A DNA stretch of 64,000 nt from a gamma proteobacterium symbiont of Ctena orbiculata. Lineage in GTDB: Bacteria; Pseudomonadota; Gammaproteobacteria; Chromatiales; Chromatiaceae. Below the pieces are notes generated by a model, which made no database searches, was not told the origin of the DNA, and saw only the letters and a program-made list of their open reading frames with translations. Of the stretch, positions 53,189 to 62,320 are shown piece after piece. The position numbers and the translations under genes were made by a program. The DNA is taken from assembly GCA_003058495.1 (NCBI GenBank), contig QBVC01000024.1, positions 101,103 to 165,102 on the forward strand, given 5' to 3'. The number at the start of each line of letters is the position of its first letter. The stretch's first letter is position 1.

Positions 53189-54115
53189 TCAATTCAAATC
53201 CATCAACACCCGAATGTGGGCCTCCACGCTGCGGGCCAGGGCGTGGGGTTCATAGCCCCCCTCCAGCACCGAGACAATCCTGCCTTCGGCATACTTGTCC
53301 GCCACTGCCTTGATCTGTTCCGTAACCCAGCGGTAGTCCATCTCCGTCAGGCTGACCCCCGACATGTCGTCCTCGATGTGGGCATCGAATCCGGCGGAGA
53401 CGAACAGCATCTGCGGTTTGAAGTGGTCCAGCGGCGGCAGCCAGTGATCGGTCACGGCCTGGCGGAATTCAGCGCTCTTGGCGGTCGCCTCCAGGGGCGC
53501 ACAGATAATATGGTCGGGACTCTCTTCAATGGCCGTATAGGGGTAGAAGGGGTGTTGGAATGTGGAACAGACGATCACCCTTCGATCATGGCGAAAGATA
53601 TCCTCACTGCCGTTGCCATGATGGACGTCGAAATCGAGTATCGCGACCCGCTCCAGACCGTACACCTCCATCGCATGGGCGGCGCCCAGCGAGGCGTTGC
53701 CGTAAACGCAAAAACCCATGGTACGCATGCGTTCCGCATGGTGGCCCGGCGGCCTTACGCTGCAAAAGGCGTTCGCCAAACCCTCCTGCATGACCAGGTC
53801 CACCGCCTTGATAACGGCGCCGGCCGACCTTTTTGCCGCTTGCAGGCTCTGCGGACTGACCACGGTATCGGGATCGAGATGGGCGTGACCGCTTTGCGGC
53901 ATCAACTTCTCGACCTGATTGAGGTAGGCCTCGTCATGACAGCGTAACAACTGCTCCCTGGTCACCTCCGGGGCATCATAGTGACGTAAAAAATCATACA
54001 GTTGCGCAGCCATCAATCGATCATCGATCGCCTGCAGACGGGCGGCGTTCTCAGGATGCCCCACCCCGGTGTCATGCAACAGGCAGTCGGGGTGAGTTAT
54101 ATAGGCGGTCTTCAC
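53189..54115 (-). CDS. Histone deacetylase-fold (AcuC-like) protein
   Basis: A 308-residue metallo-hydrolase of the arginase/HDAC superfamily. Catalytic and zinc-binding segments are present: RPPGHHAE (residues about 125-132), DFDVHHGNG (about 166-174) and VSAGFDAH (about 245-252). In bacteria such proteins act as lysine deacetylases (AcuC) or on acetylated small molecules. Its divergent neighbour, 251 bases away, is a Pat-like acetyltransferase, suggesting a reversible acylation pair (inference). Start ATG 54115. Confidence 0.85.
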   Translation of the reverse strand: MKTAYITHPDCLLHDTGVGHPENAARLQAIDDRLMAAQLYDFLRHYDAPEVTREQLLRCHDEAYLNQVEKLMPQSGHAHLDPDTVVSPQSLQAAKRSAGAVIKAVDLVMQEGLANAFCSVRPPGHHAERMRTMGFCVYGNASLGAAHAMEVYGLERVAILDFDVHHGNGSEDIFRHDRRVIVCSTFQHPFYPYTAIEESPDHIICAPLEATAKSAEFRQAVTDHWLPPLDHFKPQMLFVSAGFDAHIEDDMSGVSLTEMDYRWVTEQIKAVADKYAEGRIVSVLEGGYEPHALARSVEAHIRVLMDLN

Positions 54116-54366
54116 TCTCCAAGCCTCATTTACCAGATTCTATTTAGCCAAGTAATACTCAGTATAAATCTTTTATAATTCGCAACTTAGTTAAAGAAAT
54201 TGTCATTATAAAAAGTTAAAATTCAACTCTGCTCCGCCGCTACATTAGAGTGAATCCACCGGCACTCTCTTTAACGGTGCTGTAACAGACCCATACTCTG
54301 ACTTAATTGAGTATTCAAGGACATCATACTCTATATCATCACCCTAAGTTCAGCAGGCCGTAGATC

Positions 54367-57048
54367 ATGCAATCACACTATTTGACGCCTCTCTTCTCCC
54401 CTAAAAGCATCGCCATGTTTGGTGCCAGCGACAGGAAAAATTCGGTGGGCGAGGTGGTATTCAGAAACCTCAAATCCGCGGGATTCAAGGGTGAGATATA
54501 TCCCATCAATCTGAAGCACGACAAGGTGCAGGGGGTGAAGGCCTACAAGTCGATCGAAGCGGTGGGCAAGGCCGTCGATCTGGCGGTCGTCGCCACCCCG
54601 GCGCAAACCATACCGGCGATCGTGCAGGCCTGTGGCGAGCATGGGGTCAAGGCGATGATCGTGCTCTCCGCCGGTTTTCGTGAAACAGGCGCCACCGGAC
54701 GCCGCCTGGAAGACAAGACAGTGGAGCTTGCGAAGGAGTATGGAATACGCTTCATCGGCCCCAACTGCCTTGGACTGATTAGGCCGGATCAAGGCATCAA
54801 CATCACCTTCGGCAACAACAATGCCAGCGCGGGCAACCTGGCGCTGGTCTCCCAGTCCGGGGCGATCTGCACCGCCATTCTCGATTGGGCCGAGGTCAAC
54901 GAAGTCGGTTTCTCCACCGTAATTTCCACCGGTATCGGCGCCGATCTCGATTTTGGCGACTACCTCGACTACCTGGTCTCAGATCCCAGGACCGACAGCA
55001 TCCTGCTCTACGTGGAGGGGATCAAGAATGCGCGCCGCTTCATGAGCGGCTTGCGGGCGGCGGCGCGCATCAAGCCGGTCATCGTACTCAAGGTCGGACG
55101 CCATGCGGCGGGCGCGGAGGCCTCCATGTCCCACACCGGCGCCCTGGTCGGCAGCGACGAAACCTTTGAGGCGGCACTCTCCCGATCGGGGGTGCTGCGG
55201 GTGGAGACAGTCTCCCAGCTCTTCTCCGCCGCCAAGGCGCTCTCTTCCCGCTATCGGGTCTATGGCGACAGGCTGGCGATCATCACCAATGGCGGCGGCC
55301 CCGGGGTCATGGCCGCTGACCGCGCCTCCGACCTCAATATCGAGCTCGCGGAATTCAACGACGATACCATCGAAAAGCTCAACAAGGCCCTGCCGGATGT
55401 CTGGTCCCACGGCAATCCCGTCGACATCATCGGCGACGCGCCGCCGGAGCGCTATCGCGCCGCAATCGATACCTGCCTCAACGATCCCGGCGTGGACGGC
55501 ACCATCGTCATCCTGACCCCTCAGGCGATGACCGAGCCGGAAGAGGTGGCAAAGGCCCTTATCGGCCTGGCGGACCACCACAAGAAGCCGATCCTGACCA
55601 GTTGGATGGGCGGAACCCAGGTGGAGAGCGCCCGCAAGCTCTTCAACAACGCCAAACTACCCACCTTCCGCACCCTGGAAAACGCCGTCGATGCCTTCTC
55701 CTACCTCTCTTCCTATCAGAAGAACCAGCGGCTGTTGCTGCAGACACCGGCAAAGAGTTCCCGGCGCCACATCGAACCCGATACCGAGGGCGCGAGGCTG
55801 ATCATCGAGAGTGCGCTGTCGGAGCAGCGCAAGGTATTGAGCGAACCCGAATCCTTCGCCCTGCTCGGTGCATTCCGCATCAATGCGGTACGCAACGGCA
55901 TCGCCCGCTCCGCGAACGAGGCGCTGATCCTCGCCGAATCGATCGGCTTCCCGGTGGCGATGAAGATCTACTCCCCCGATATCTCCCATAAATCCGATGC
56001 CGGCGGCATACGTCTCAACATCAACAACGCCCAGGTGGTGCGCAGCACCTACCGCGACCTGATCGAACAGGTCAAGGAGAGCCGCCCCGAGGCGAGGATC
56101 GAGGGTGTCACCGTCGAGCAGATGTACCAGAGCCCGAATGGCCGCGAGCTGCTGATCGGCATCGTGCGCGATCCGGTCTTCGGCCCGGTGATCAGCTTCG
56201 GCAGCGGCGGCACCGCGGTCGAGGTGATGGGCGACTCGGCGATTGCCCTGCCGCCGCTCAACCGTCGCCTTGCCAGCGATCTGATCGACCGCACCAAGGC
56301 GGCCAAGCTGCTGGGCCAGTTCCGCCACATGCCCCCCTCCAACCGCGAGGCCCTGATCGATGTGCTGCTGCGGGTCTCCACCATGGCCTGCGAACTGCCC
56401 TGGATACAGGAGATGGACATCAACCCGTTGATCGTCGACGACAGGGATGCGGTGGCGGTGGATGCCCGTATCCGGGTCGACTTCCCGCGCCCATCCACCG
56501 ACCCCTACAACCATCTGGCGATCCATCCCTATCCGGTCAACCTGGTCAACCGCACCCAGCTGCCCAACGGCACCAATATCGTGATCAGGCCGATTCGCCC
56601 GGAGGATGCCGACCTGGAGCAGAACTTCACCCGCCAGCTCTCCGACGAGGCCAAATATTTCCGCTTCATGAGCTCAATCCAGGAGCTGACCCCGGAGATG
56701 CTGACAAGATTCACCCAGATCGACTACCACAACGAGATGGCGCTGATCGCCGTCACCGAGGAGGGCGATCACGAGATCGAATTGGGGGTGGCCCGCTATG
56801 TGACCAATCCCGACAGGAAGAGCTGCGAATTCGCCCTGGTGGTATCCGATCAGTGGCAACGCCAGGGCATAGGCCACAAGCTGATGCATCAGCTGATGGA
56901 GGTCGCCCGCGACCGCGGCCTGGAAAAGATGGAGGGCGAGGTGTTGAGCAACAATTTCAAGATGCTCGACCTGATGAAGTCGCTCTACTTCCACATCACG
57001 ACTTCGCCGGATGACAACAGCATCAAGCAGGTTGGAATCGATTTGTGA
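54367..57048 (+). CDS. Acyl-CoA synthetase (NDP-forming) / GNAT protein, Pat-like
   Basis: An 893-residue protein. It has a CoA-binding domain (about 10-105), succinyl-CoA ligase-like domains (about 150-460), an ATP-grasp domain (about 480-700), and a C-terminal GNAT acetyltransferase (about 735-890; WQRQGIGHKLMHQLMEVAR is the acetyl-CoA loop). This order matches the lysine acetyltransferase Pat (YfiQ/PatZ), which acetylates acetyl-CoA synthetase. His256 in the SMSHTGALVGSD motif is the phosphohistidine position of ADP-forming acyl-CoA synthetases; many Pat proteins lack it, so ligase activity may be retained. Start ATG 54367. A terminator lies after the stop. Confidence 0.87.
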   Translation: MQSHYLTPLFSPKSIAMFGASDRKNSVGEVVFRNLKSAGFKGEIYPINLKHDKVQGVKAYKSIEAVGKAVDLAVVATPAQTIPAIVQACGEHGVKAMIVLSAGFRETGATGRRLEDKTVELAKEYGIRFIGPNCLGLIRPDQGINITFGNNNASAGNLALVSQSGAICTAILDWAEVNEVGFSTVISTGIGADLDFGDYLDYLVSDPRTDSILLYVEGIKNARRFMSGLRAAARIKPVIVLKVGRHAAGAEASMSHTGALVGSDETFEAALSRSGVLRVETVSQLFSAAKALSSRYRVYGDRLAIITNGGGPGVMAADRASDLNIELAEFNDDTIEKLNKALPDVWSHGNPVDIIGDAPPERYRAAIDTCLNDPGVDGTIVILTPQAMTEPEEVAKALIGLADHHKKPILTSWMGGTQVESARKLFNNAKLPTFRTLENAVDAFSYLSSYQKNQRLLLQTPAKSSRRHIEPDTEGARLIIESALSEQRKVLSEPESFALLGAFRINAVRNGIARSANEALILAESIGFPVAMKIYSPDISHKSDAGGIRLNINNAQVVRSTYRDLIEQVKESRPEARIEGVTVEQMYQSPNGRELLIGIVRDPVFGPVISFGSGGTAVEVMGDSAIALPPLNRRLASDLIDRTKAAKLLGQFRHMPPSNREALIDVLLRVSTMACELPWIQEMDINPLIVDDRDAVAVDARIRVDFPRPSTDPYNHLAIHPYPVNLVNRTQLPNGTNIVIRPIRPEDADLEQNFTRQLSDEAKYFRFMSSIQELTPEMLTRFTQIDYHNEMALIAVTEEGDHEIELGVARYVTNPDRKSCEFALVVSDQWQRQGIGHKLMHQLMEVARDRGLEKMEGEVLSNNFKMLDLMKSLYFHITTSPDDNSIKQVGIDL

Positions 57049-57050
57049 AA

Positions 57051-57084
57051 TGAATTTTGAATTGAAAGAGTTCGCTTCGCTCAC
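57051..57084. repeat. Short dispersed repeat copy downstream of the Pat-like gene
   Basis: TGAATTTTGAATTGA at 57051-57065, followed by GTTCGCTTCGCTCAC at 57070-57084. The same combination, with small changes, makes up 59268-59300 in the large palindrome between rpsP and ffh. Confidence 0.55.
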
Positions 57085-57140
57085 GCTTTTTTATTTCTTG
57101 AGTCTGACAAACCCTAGGGGAAGAGAGAATTAAAAAAAGC

Positions 57141-57170
57141 GTGTGGGGTGCGGCAAGCCGCACCCTACAC
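57141..57170. repeat. REP-like palindrome
   Basis: GGGTGCGGC-AA-GCCGCACCC at 57146-57165, extended by GTGT and ACAC on its outer sides. Same family as 53093-53112 and 51356-51371. It lies just upstream of the bidirectional terminator at 57178-57217. Confidence 0.65.
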
Positions 57171-57177
57171 CTTTAAT

Positions 57178-57217
57178 AAAAAAGCCGCTCTGTTCGACAA
57201 CAGAACGGCTTTTTTTT
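57178..57217. terminator. Bidirectional terminator between the Pat-like gene and rplS
   Basis: Six A (57178-57183), GCCG, then TCTGTT with a four-base loop, AACAGA, CGGC and eight T (57210-57217), one mismatch in the stem. It serves both the plus-strand Pat-like gene and the minus-strand rpsP-rplS operon, whose last gene ends at 57240. Confidence 0.85.
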
Positions 57218-57239
57218 ACAACCTGTAAAAAGGTTGGGG

Positions 57240-57584
57240 TTAGATCTTCTCTTTGATCCGAGCGGCTTTGCCGGTGCGGCCGCGCAGGTAGTAGAGTTTG
57301 GCCCGGCGGACATCGCCGCGACGGGTTACCTTGATCGAGGCCACGGTGGGGCTGTAGGTCTGGAACACACGCTCGACACCCTCGCCGTGGGAGATCTTGC
57401 GCACGGTGAATGCCGAGTTGAGGCCGCGGTTGCGCTTGGCGATGACGATGCCCTCGAAGGCCTGCAGGCGCTCGCGCTGCCCCTCCTTGACCCTGACTTG
57501 AACCACAACTGTATCACCGGGGCCAAAATCGGGGACTTCACGCCCCATCTGCTCGGCTTCGAGATCTGCGATGATATTGCTCAT
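57240..57584 (-). CDS. rplS: 50S ribosomal protein L19
   Basis: A 114-residue ribosomal protein L19, at the 30S-50S interface. Features: [40 protein letters not shown] and [20 protein letters not shown], all conserved in bacterial L19. Last gene of the rpsP-rimM-trmD-rplS operon; three bases separate its start from the trmD stop. A bidirectional terminator follows. Confidence 0.97.
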   Translation of the reverse strand: MSNIIADLEAEQMGREVPDFGPGDTVVVQVRVKEGQRERLQAFEGIVIAKRNRGLNSAFTVRKISHGEGVERVFQTYSPTVASIKVTRRGDVRRAKLYYLRGRTGKAARIKEKI

Positions 57585-57587
57585 GGT

Positions 57588-58349
57588 CTATTGCTCCTCT
57601 GTCTGCTCCGCGTCTCCCGACGCAGCAATGATTTCTGCCAATAACTTCTCTTCTTCCGCCGACAGCTCGCGGCTGCGCAACAGATCGGGGCGTCTCTCCA
57701 GGGTACGCTTCAGCGCCTGCTGCAGTCGCCAGCGACGAATGACGTCGTGGTTGCCACCCTGCAGCGGCGACGGTACCGTCATGCCGTCGATCTCGTCCGG
57801 ACGGGTATAGTGCGGACAATCCAGCAACCCATCCATGAATGAATCCTGTTGTGCGGAATCGGCATCGCCCAGGGTGCCGGGGATCAGCCGTATCACCGCA
57901 TCCAACACCACCATCGCGGCCAGCTCACCGCCGCTCAAAACATAGTCGCCGATGGACCACTCCTCGTCCACATAGCGATCGACGATGCGCTCATCGATAC
58001 CTTCGTAACGACCCGCTATCAACAGCAAGGGTTGCCCTGATTCAGCGACTGCCCTTGCGCGCTGCTGGTCGAACCGCAACCCTTGCGGGCTCAGATGGAT
58101 TACCCGTGCCCCCGGGGATGCGTTCAGCGCCGACTCGATAGCCTGCTGCAGCGGCTGGTACTTCATCACCATGCCCGGCCCACCGCCGTAGGGGCGGTCG
58201 TCCACGGTGCGATGCACATCCTCTGTATAGTCCCGCGGATTCCAGAGTTCAATCTCCGCCAGGCGGCGTCCGATCGCTCTTGCCACCACGCCCTCCCTGG
58301 TCAGGGCGTCAAACATGGCCGGCATCAGCGTGACCAGGTCGAAACGCAT
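57588..58349 (-). CDS. trmD: tRNA (guanine37-N1)-methyltransferase
   Basis: A 253-residue SPOUT methyltransferase that makes m1G37 next to the anticodon of several tRNAs to prevent frameshifting. Features: FDVVTLMP-type start ([14 protein letters not shown]), [37 protein letters not shown] and [16 protein letters not shown], the knotted AdoMet site. Start ATG 58349 overlaps the rimM stop by one base (TGATG), so it is translationally coupled. It lies in the standard rpsP operon. Confidence 0.97.
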   Translation of the reverse strand: MRFDLVTLMPAMFDALTREGVVARAIGRRLAEIELWNPRDYTEDVHRTVDDRPYGGGPGMVMKYQPLQQAIESALNASPGARVIHLSPQGLRFDQQRARAVAESGQPLLLIAGRYEGIDERIVDRYVDEEWSIGDYVLSGGELAAMVVLDAVIRLIPGTLGDADSAQQDSFMDGLLDCPHYTRPDEIDGMTVPSPLQGGNHDVIRRWRLQQALKRTLERRPDLLRSRELSAEEEKLLAEIIAASGDAEQTEEQ

Positions 58350-58855
58350 CAGAACTCAGGATCCCAGTCCACGAGAATCCGCCCCTGTTCCAGATCCACC
58401 TCCCGTATGGCCAGACCCGTGGTATAGGGTATCAGCCGTTCGCGCTCGCCGCGGACCACCATCACATCGTTGGCCCCGGTCTCGAAGAGGTGCGAGACCA
58501 CGCCCAATTCGATCCCGTCGAGGTTCACCACCCGCAGTCCCTGCAGGTCTGTCCAGTAGTATTCACCGGGTTCCAGCGCCGGCAGCTGTTCTCGCTGCAC
58601 GGCAATGTCGCAGTCGATCAGGGGTGCCGCAAGGTCCCGATCGTCGATCCCCTCCAGCTGGACGACCACCCCTCTACCCTGACGGTGACCGGCAGCCACC
58701 CGGTAGTGCCGCCAACCGCCGCCCTGCCTGAGATACCAATCCCTATAGCGGGTGATTCCCTCTCTCGGCGAGGTATGGGAGTAGATCTTTAGCCATCCCC
58801 TGACACCAAACAGGCCAGAAACCCGGCCCATTGTTATCAATTCGTCTTGTGGCAT
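58349..58855 (-). CDS. rimM: Ribosome maturation factor RimM
   Basis: A 168-residue 30S maturation factor that binds S19 and helps 16S 3'-domain assembly. The N-terminal RimM domain has [23 protein letters not shown]. The C-terminal PRC-barrel has [13 protein letters not shown], then [18 protein letters not shown]. Start ATG 58855; 48 bases downstream of rpsP. Overlaps the trmD start by one base. Confidence 0.96.
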   Translation of the reverse strand: MPQDELITMGRVSGLFGVRGWLKIYSHTSPREGITRYRDWYLRQGGGWRHYRVAAGHRQGRGVVVQLEGIDDRDLAAPLIDCDIAVQREQLPALEPGEYYWTDLQGLRVVNLDGIELGVVSHLFETGANDVMVVRGERERLIPYTTGLAIREVDLEQGRILVDWDPEF

Positions 58856-58903
58856 CGTCGCCGTCCCTCCGCAAGGCTCACAGCCGGGACGGGAGACCGA
58901 TTA

Positions 58904-59155
58904 TCAGGCCGCCTCTTTCGCCGCCTGTTTCAGCAGAGCCGCCACCCGCTCGCTCGGTTTCGCACCCTTTGAGATCCAGTGCTCCACCCGGGCCTGGTCG
59001 ATACGCAGCCCATCTTCGCCGCCAACCGCGACTGGATTGAAGAACCCGAGTCTTTCGATATAACGACCGTCGCGCGCATTGCGGCTGTCGGTCACCACAA
59101 TGTGGTAAAAGGGCCGCTTTTTCGCGCCCGTTCTGGAAAGGCGTATGGTTACCAT
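58904..59155 (-). CDS. rpsP: 30S ribosomal protein S16
   Basis: An 83-residue S16, which is needed for 30S assembly. [40 protein letters not shown] and the C-terminal [18 protein letters not shown] are as expected. First gene of the operon; start ATG 59155. The region upstream (59156-59389) contains the promoter area and a large palindrome. Confidence 0.97.
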   Translation of the reverse strand: MVTIRLSRTGAKKRPFYHIVVTDSRNARDGRYIERLGFFNPVAVGGEDGLRIDQARVEHWISKGAKPSERVAALLKQAAKEAA

Positions 59156-59247
59156 GATGTATCCTTAGAAATTCGCTAACACACCGGAACCTGCCGGCGG
59201 GAAACGGCGTATTATAACCAACTTTGGCCCGAAGTGAAGAGAGAAAA

Positions 59248-59374
59248 TAATTTTGAATTTTGAATTATGAATTTTGAATTGAGGTGTTCGCTGCGCTCAC
59301 ATCCTTTATAGAATTAAGATGTGCGCGAAGCGCACGCCACCAATTCAAAATTCATAATTCAAAATTCAAAATTA
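59248..59374. repeat. Large palindrome: 34-bp perfect arms between rpsP and ffh
   Basis: Arms 59248-59281 and 59341-59374 are perfect complements, made of AATTTTGAA-type units. Inside them, GTTCGCTGCGCTCACATC (59286-59303) and GATGTGCGCGAAGCGCAC (59318-59335) form a second, imperfect inverted pair. A partial copy lies at 57051-57084. It could end the ffh transcript (which stops at 59390) as a long hairpin. Confidence 0.75.
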
Positions 59375-59389
59375 ATTCAAAGTCTTAGG

Positions 59390-60772
59390 TCAGAACGGAA
59401 ACCCCCCACCCCCCGGCGGCATCCCCCCGCCCGGAAACTTCCCCGCCATCCCCCGCATCATCTTCTTCATGCCTCCGCCCTTCATCTTTTTCATCATTTT
59501 CTGCATCTGCATGAACTGCTTGAGCAGCTTGTTCACATCCTGCACCTGGGTGCCGGAGCCGGCGGCGATGCGCCGCTTGCGCGACCCCTTGATGACCGCC
59601 GGAAACGACCGCTCATGGGGGGTCATGGAGTTGATGATCGCGATCAGCCTGCCGACCTCCTTGTCGTTGACCTGGTTCTTCACATGGTCGGGGATCTCTC
59701 CCATGCCCGGCAGCTTGTCCAGCAGTCCGCTCATGCCGCCCATGTTGGCCATCTGCAGCATCTGCTCGCGGAAATCATCCAGGTCGAAACCCTTCCCCTT
59801 TTGCAGCTTCTTCGCCAGCTTGGCCGCCTTCTCCTGATCGACCTTGCGGCTCACCTCCTCCACCAGGGTCAGGACATCGCCCATACCCAGGATGCGCGAG
59901 GCGATCCGGTCGGGATGAAAGGGCTCGAGGGCGTCGCTCTTCTCACCCACGCCGATGAACTTGATCGGCTTGCCTGTGATCTGGCGTATCGACAGCGCCG
60001 CGCCGCCCCGGGCGTCGCCATCCGCCTTGGTCAGGATCACCCCGGTCAGCGGCAGGGCGTCGTTGAAGGCCTTGGCGGTGTTCGCCGCATCCTGGCCGGT
60101 CATGCTGTCGACCACGAACAGGGTCTCCACCGGATCGAGGGCCTGGTGGAGCTGCTTGATCTCCCCCATCATCTCCTCGTCCACATGGAGTCGGCCGGCG
60201 GTATCGACGATCAGTACGTCGGCGAATCCCTTGGCCGCCTCCTTGAGCGCTCTCTCGGCAATGGCCAACGGCCTTTCATCGCCGGTGCTGGGAATAAAGT
60301 CTACTCCCACGTCCCGGGCCAGGGTCTGCAGCTGGTCGATCGCCGCCGGCCGGTAGACGTCGCAGCTGACCACGGAGACCTTCCTCTTTTCGTTCTGCAG
60401 CAGCCAGCGCCCGAGCTTGGCGACGCTGGTGGTCTTACCCGAACCCTGCAATCCGGCCATCAGGATCACCGCCGGAGGCTGCGCCGCCAGATCCAGGGCC
60501 TCGTTGGCCTCGCCCATCACCTGGATCAATTCGTCATTGACGATCTTGATCAGGGTCTGGCCGGGGGTAAGGCTCTTCATCACCTCCTCCCCCGTCGCCT
60601 TCTGCTTCACCTGGTCGATGAACTCACGGACCACCGGCAGGGCGACATCGGCCTCCAACAGCGCCATGCGCACCTCGCGCATGGTCTCCTTGATATTGTC
60701 TTCCGAGAGTCGGCCCTGACCGCGTAGATTGGTGAGGACCTTGCCCAGTCGTTGAGTCAGATTGTCAAACAT
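59390..60772 (-). CDS. ffh: Signal recognition particle protein Ffh
   Basis: A 460-residue SRP54 GTPase that targets nascent membrane proteins with 4.5S RNA and FtsY. N domain (about 1-85), then the G domain with GLQGSGKTTSVAKL (G1, about 107-118), DTAGR (G3, about 190-194) and TKADGDARGG (G4, about 247-256). The Met-rich M domain (about 300-460) ends in GGMPPGGGGFPF. Start ATG 60772. Divergent from a ypjD-like gene, as in many gammaproteobacteria. Confidence 0.98.
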   Translation of the reverse strand: MFDNLTQRLGKVLTNLRGQGRLSEDNIKETMREVRMALLEADVALPVVREFIDQVKQKATGEEVMKSLTPGQTLIKIVNDELIQVMGEANEALDLAAQPPAVILMAGLQGSGKTTSVAKLGRWLLQNEKRKVSVVSCDVYRPAAIDQLQTLARDVGVDFIPSTGDERPLAIAERALKEAAKGFADVLIVDTAGRLHVDEEMMGEIKQLHQALDPVETLFVVDSMTGQDAANTAKAFNDALPLTGVILTKADGDARGGAALSIRQITGKPIKFIGVGEKSDALEPFHPDRIASRILGMGDVLTLVEEVSRKVDQEKAAKLAKKLQKGKGFDLDDFREQMLQMANMGGMSGLLDKLPGMGEIPDHVKNQVNDKEVGRLIAIINSMTPHERSFPAVIKGSRKRRIAAGSGTQVQDVNKLLKQFMQMQKMMKKMKGGGMKKMMRGMAGKFPGGGMPPGGGGFPF

Positions 60773-60991
60773 GGCTTTCCTGGTGGGTGTCGTCTGCAGC
60801 GAAGAGGGGGGAGACCCGGCAGTGGCCGCCGGATCGATGCTTCACGGTTTGTCATCGAGTGGGGAATAGTATACCAGTCCCTTTGAAATCACCGCCATCA
60901 CTTTCACAGCGACCTGAAAATATGCGAATATCGCGGCAGATTCCCATCGGCTGGGGCCTGTTAACACTGAAAGAGAAGGATTTACCGGATC

Positions 60992-61786
60992 GTGATCGCC
61001 ACCCTCGCCATTGCCGCCTATCTTGCCGCCGGCCTGATCCTGGCGTTTCGCCTGTTCCGCAATCAGGAGGGGACAAGGCTGCCCCGCGCCCTCGGCCTGG
61101 CTGTCGGCTTTCTCGGGGTGGCGCTCCACGCCATTCCGCTCTATCAAAACCTGGTCTCCTCCTCCGGCATCAACATGGGGGTCTTCAACGCCCTGTCGCT
61201 GATCGCCTGGACCATCACCCTGCTGCTGCTGGTCTCCAGCATCAGCAAGCCGGTTGAAAACCTGGGTATAGTGATCATGCCGATCGCGGCGCTCGCCCTC
61301 TACCTGGAGGGCCGTTTCCAGACCGTCCATTTCATCACCGATCAGGTCTCCAGCGGACTGACCCTGCATATCCTGGTCTCCATGCTCGCCTACAGCCTGT
61401 TCACCCTGGCCAGCGTGCAGGCAGTGCTGCTGGCCATTCAGGACCACCACCTGCGCCAGCGCCATCCCGGGGGCTTCATCCGCGCCCTGCCCCCGCTGCA
61501 GACCATGGAGAGCCTGCTGTTCGAGATGATTGCCGTGGGTTTTGTCCTGTTGAGCCTGGCCCTGCTCTCCGGCTTCGCCTTTCTGGAGAATATGTTCGAG
61601 CAGCGGCTTGCCCACAAGACGGTGCTTTCGATCATCGCCTGGTTCGTCTTCGGCACCCTGCTCTGGGGGCGTTACCGGTTTGGCTGGCGGGGACAGATGG
61701 CCCTGACCTGGACCCTCAGTGGCTTTGTGGTGTTGATGCTGGCCTATTTCGGCAGCAAGGTGGTCATTGAGCTGATTCTCGGCTGA
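60992..61786 (+). CDS. ypjD: Cytochrome c assembly (CcsA/YpjD-like) inner-membrane protein
   Basis: A 264-residue protein with about eight membrane helices. It belongs to the CcsA/CcmC-like cytochrome c assembly family: LTLHILVSMLAYSLFTLASV, ALLSGFAFLENMF, HKTVLSIIAWFVFGTLLWGR and YRFGWRGQMALTW. The HKT and WGR motifs near the end are typical. Its role in E. coli (YpjD) is not well defined; it is normally divergent from ffh, as here. Start GTG 60992; the sequence before it has a weak ribosome site. Confidence 0.85.
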   Translation: MIATLAIAAYLAAGLILAFRLFRNQEGTRLPRALGLAVGFLGVALHAIPLYQNLVSSSGINMGVFNALSLIAWTITLLLLVSSISKPVENLGIVIMPIAALALYLEGRFQTVHFITDQVSSGLTLHILVSMLAYSLFTLASVQAVLLAIQDHHLRQRHPGGFIRALPPLQTMESLLFEMIAVGFVLLSLALLSGFAFLENMFEQRLAHKTVLSIIAWFVFGTLLWGRYRFGWRGQMALTWTLSGFVVLMLAYFGSKVVIELILG

Positions 61787-61814
61787 AGCCGGCGATCCGG
61801 GGCAGGACGGACTG

Positions 61815-61981
61815 AGTCCTGAGACGAATACTACTTAACATAAGACGAATTTTCAGGATGTTCGTCATTCCGGCGCATGCCGGAATCCAGGTATACCGCT
61901 GTCATCAAGCATTCTGGATCCAGGCATGCGCCGGGATGACGGTGGTTCTTTGCTTAAGTAAGTGCCCTTCAGTCCTGAGAC
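61815..61981. mobile_element. MITE-like element with inverted repeats and 11-bp direct repeats
   Basis: Direct repeats AGTCCTGAGAC (61815-61825 and 61971-61981) flank a 145-base insert. Inside, inverted arms 61863-61890 and 61914-61941 match at 25 of 28 positions, with the palindromic core GGCGCATGCC. Near its ends ACTACTTAA and TTAAGTAAGT form a weaker outer inverted pair. The CGTCAT...ATGACG arms resemble a palindromic repeat widely seen in beta/gammaproteobacteria. It encodes no protein. The right direct repeat overlaps the fliT stop codon. Confidence 0.55.
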
Positions 61982-62283
61982 TGTTTCCGATAGGCCTGGA
62001 TCGCCTCCTTCCCGAGCCTCACCCTTTTGCCGTCCTCCATGACTGCGTCTCTGGCCTCTTCGCAGATCGCCACCGTGCGCTCGTTGAGCGCGAGGATCTG
62101 CTCAATCCTCTCCTCGAAGACCCTGTCTCTGATCAGTGCGGGATCGTTGAAGATCGATTCCAGGAGCTGCATCCGCCGCTGGTCCAGCTGTTGCAGTTCA
62201 GACCACTGTTTCTCCCCGGCGAGGCGAAAGATATCCTGGCTCAACTCCAATGCCTGTTTAAGATCCCGCTCGAGCTGAGGCAC
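61969..62283 (-). CDS. fliT: Flagellar chaperone FliT-like protein
   Basis: A 104-residue, almost entirely helical protein, in the place of fliT after fliD-fliS. It has LERDLKQALELSQDIFRLAG, WSELQQLDQRRMQLL and DRVFEERIEQILALNERTV. FliT is the export chaperone of the FliD cap and, in enteric bacteria, also inhibits FlhD4C2. Start GTG 62283, six bases after GGAG. Position gives most of the confidence; the sequence family is weakly conserved. The 3' end coincides with a MITE-like element. Confidence 0.7.
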   Translation of the reverse strand: MPQLERDLKQALELSQDIFRLAGEKQWSELQQLDQRRMQLLESIFNDPALIRDRVFEERIEQILALNERTVAICEEARDAVMEDGKRVRLGKEAIQAYRKQSQD

Positions 62284-62320
62284 AAGGCGCTCCTTGAGAA
62301 ATGGGGTGTCGCTGGGGATG

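Noticed and set aside
59321..60727. 468-codon open frame antisense to ffh
   Set aside because: Shadow frame rich in His and Leu; ffh is unambiguous.
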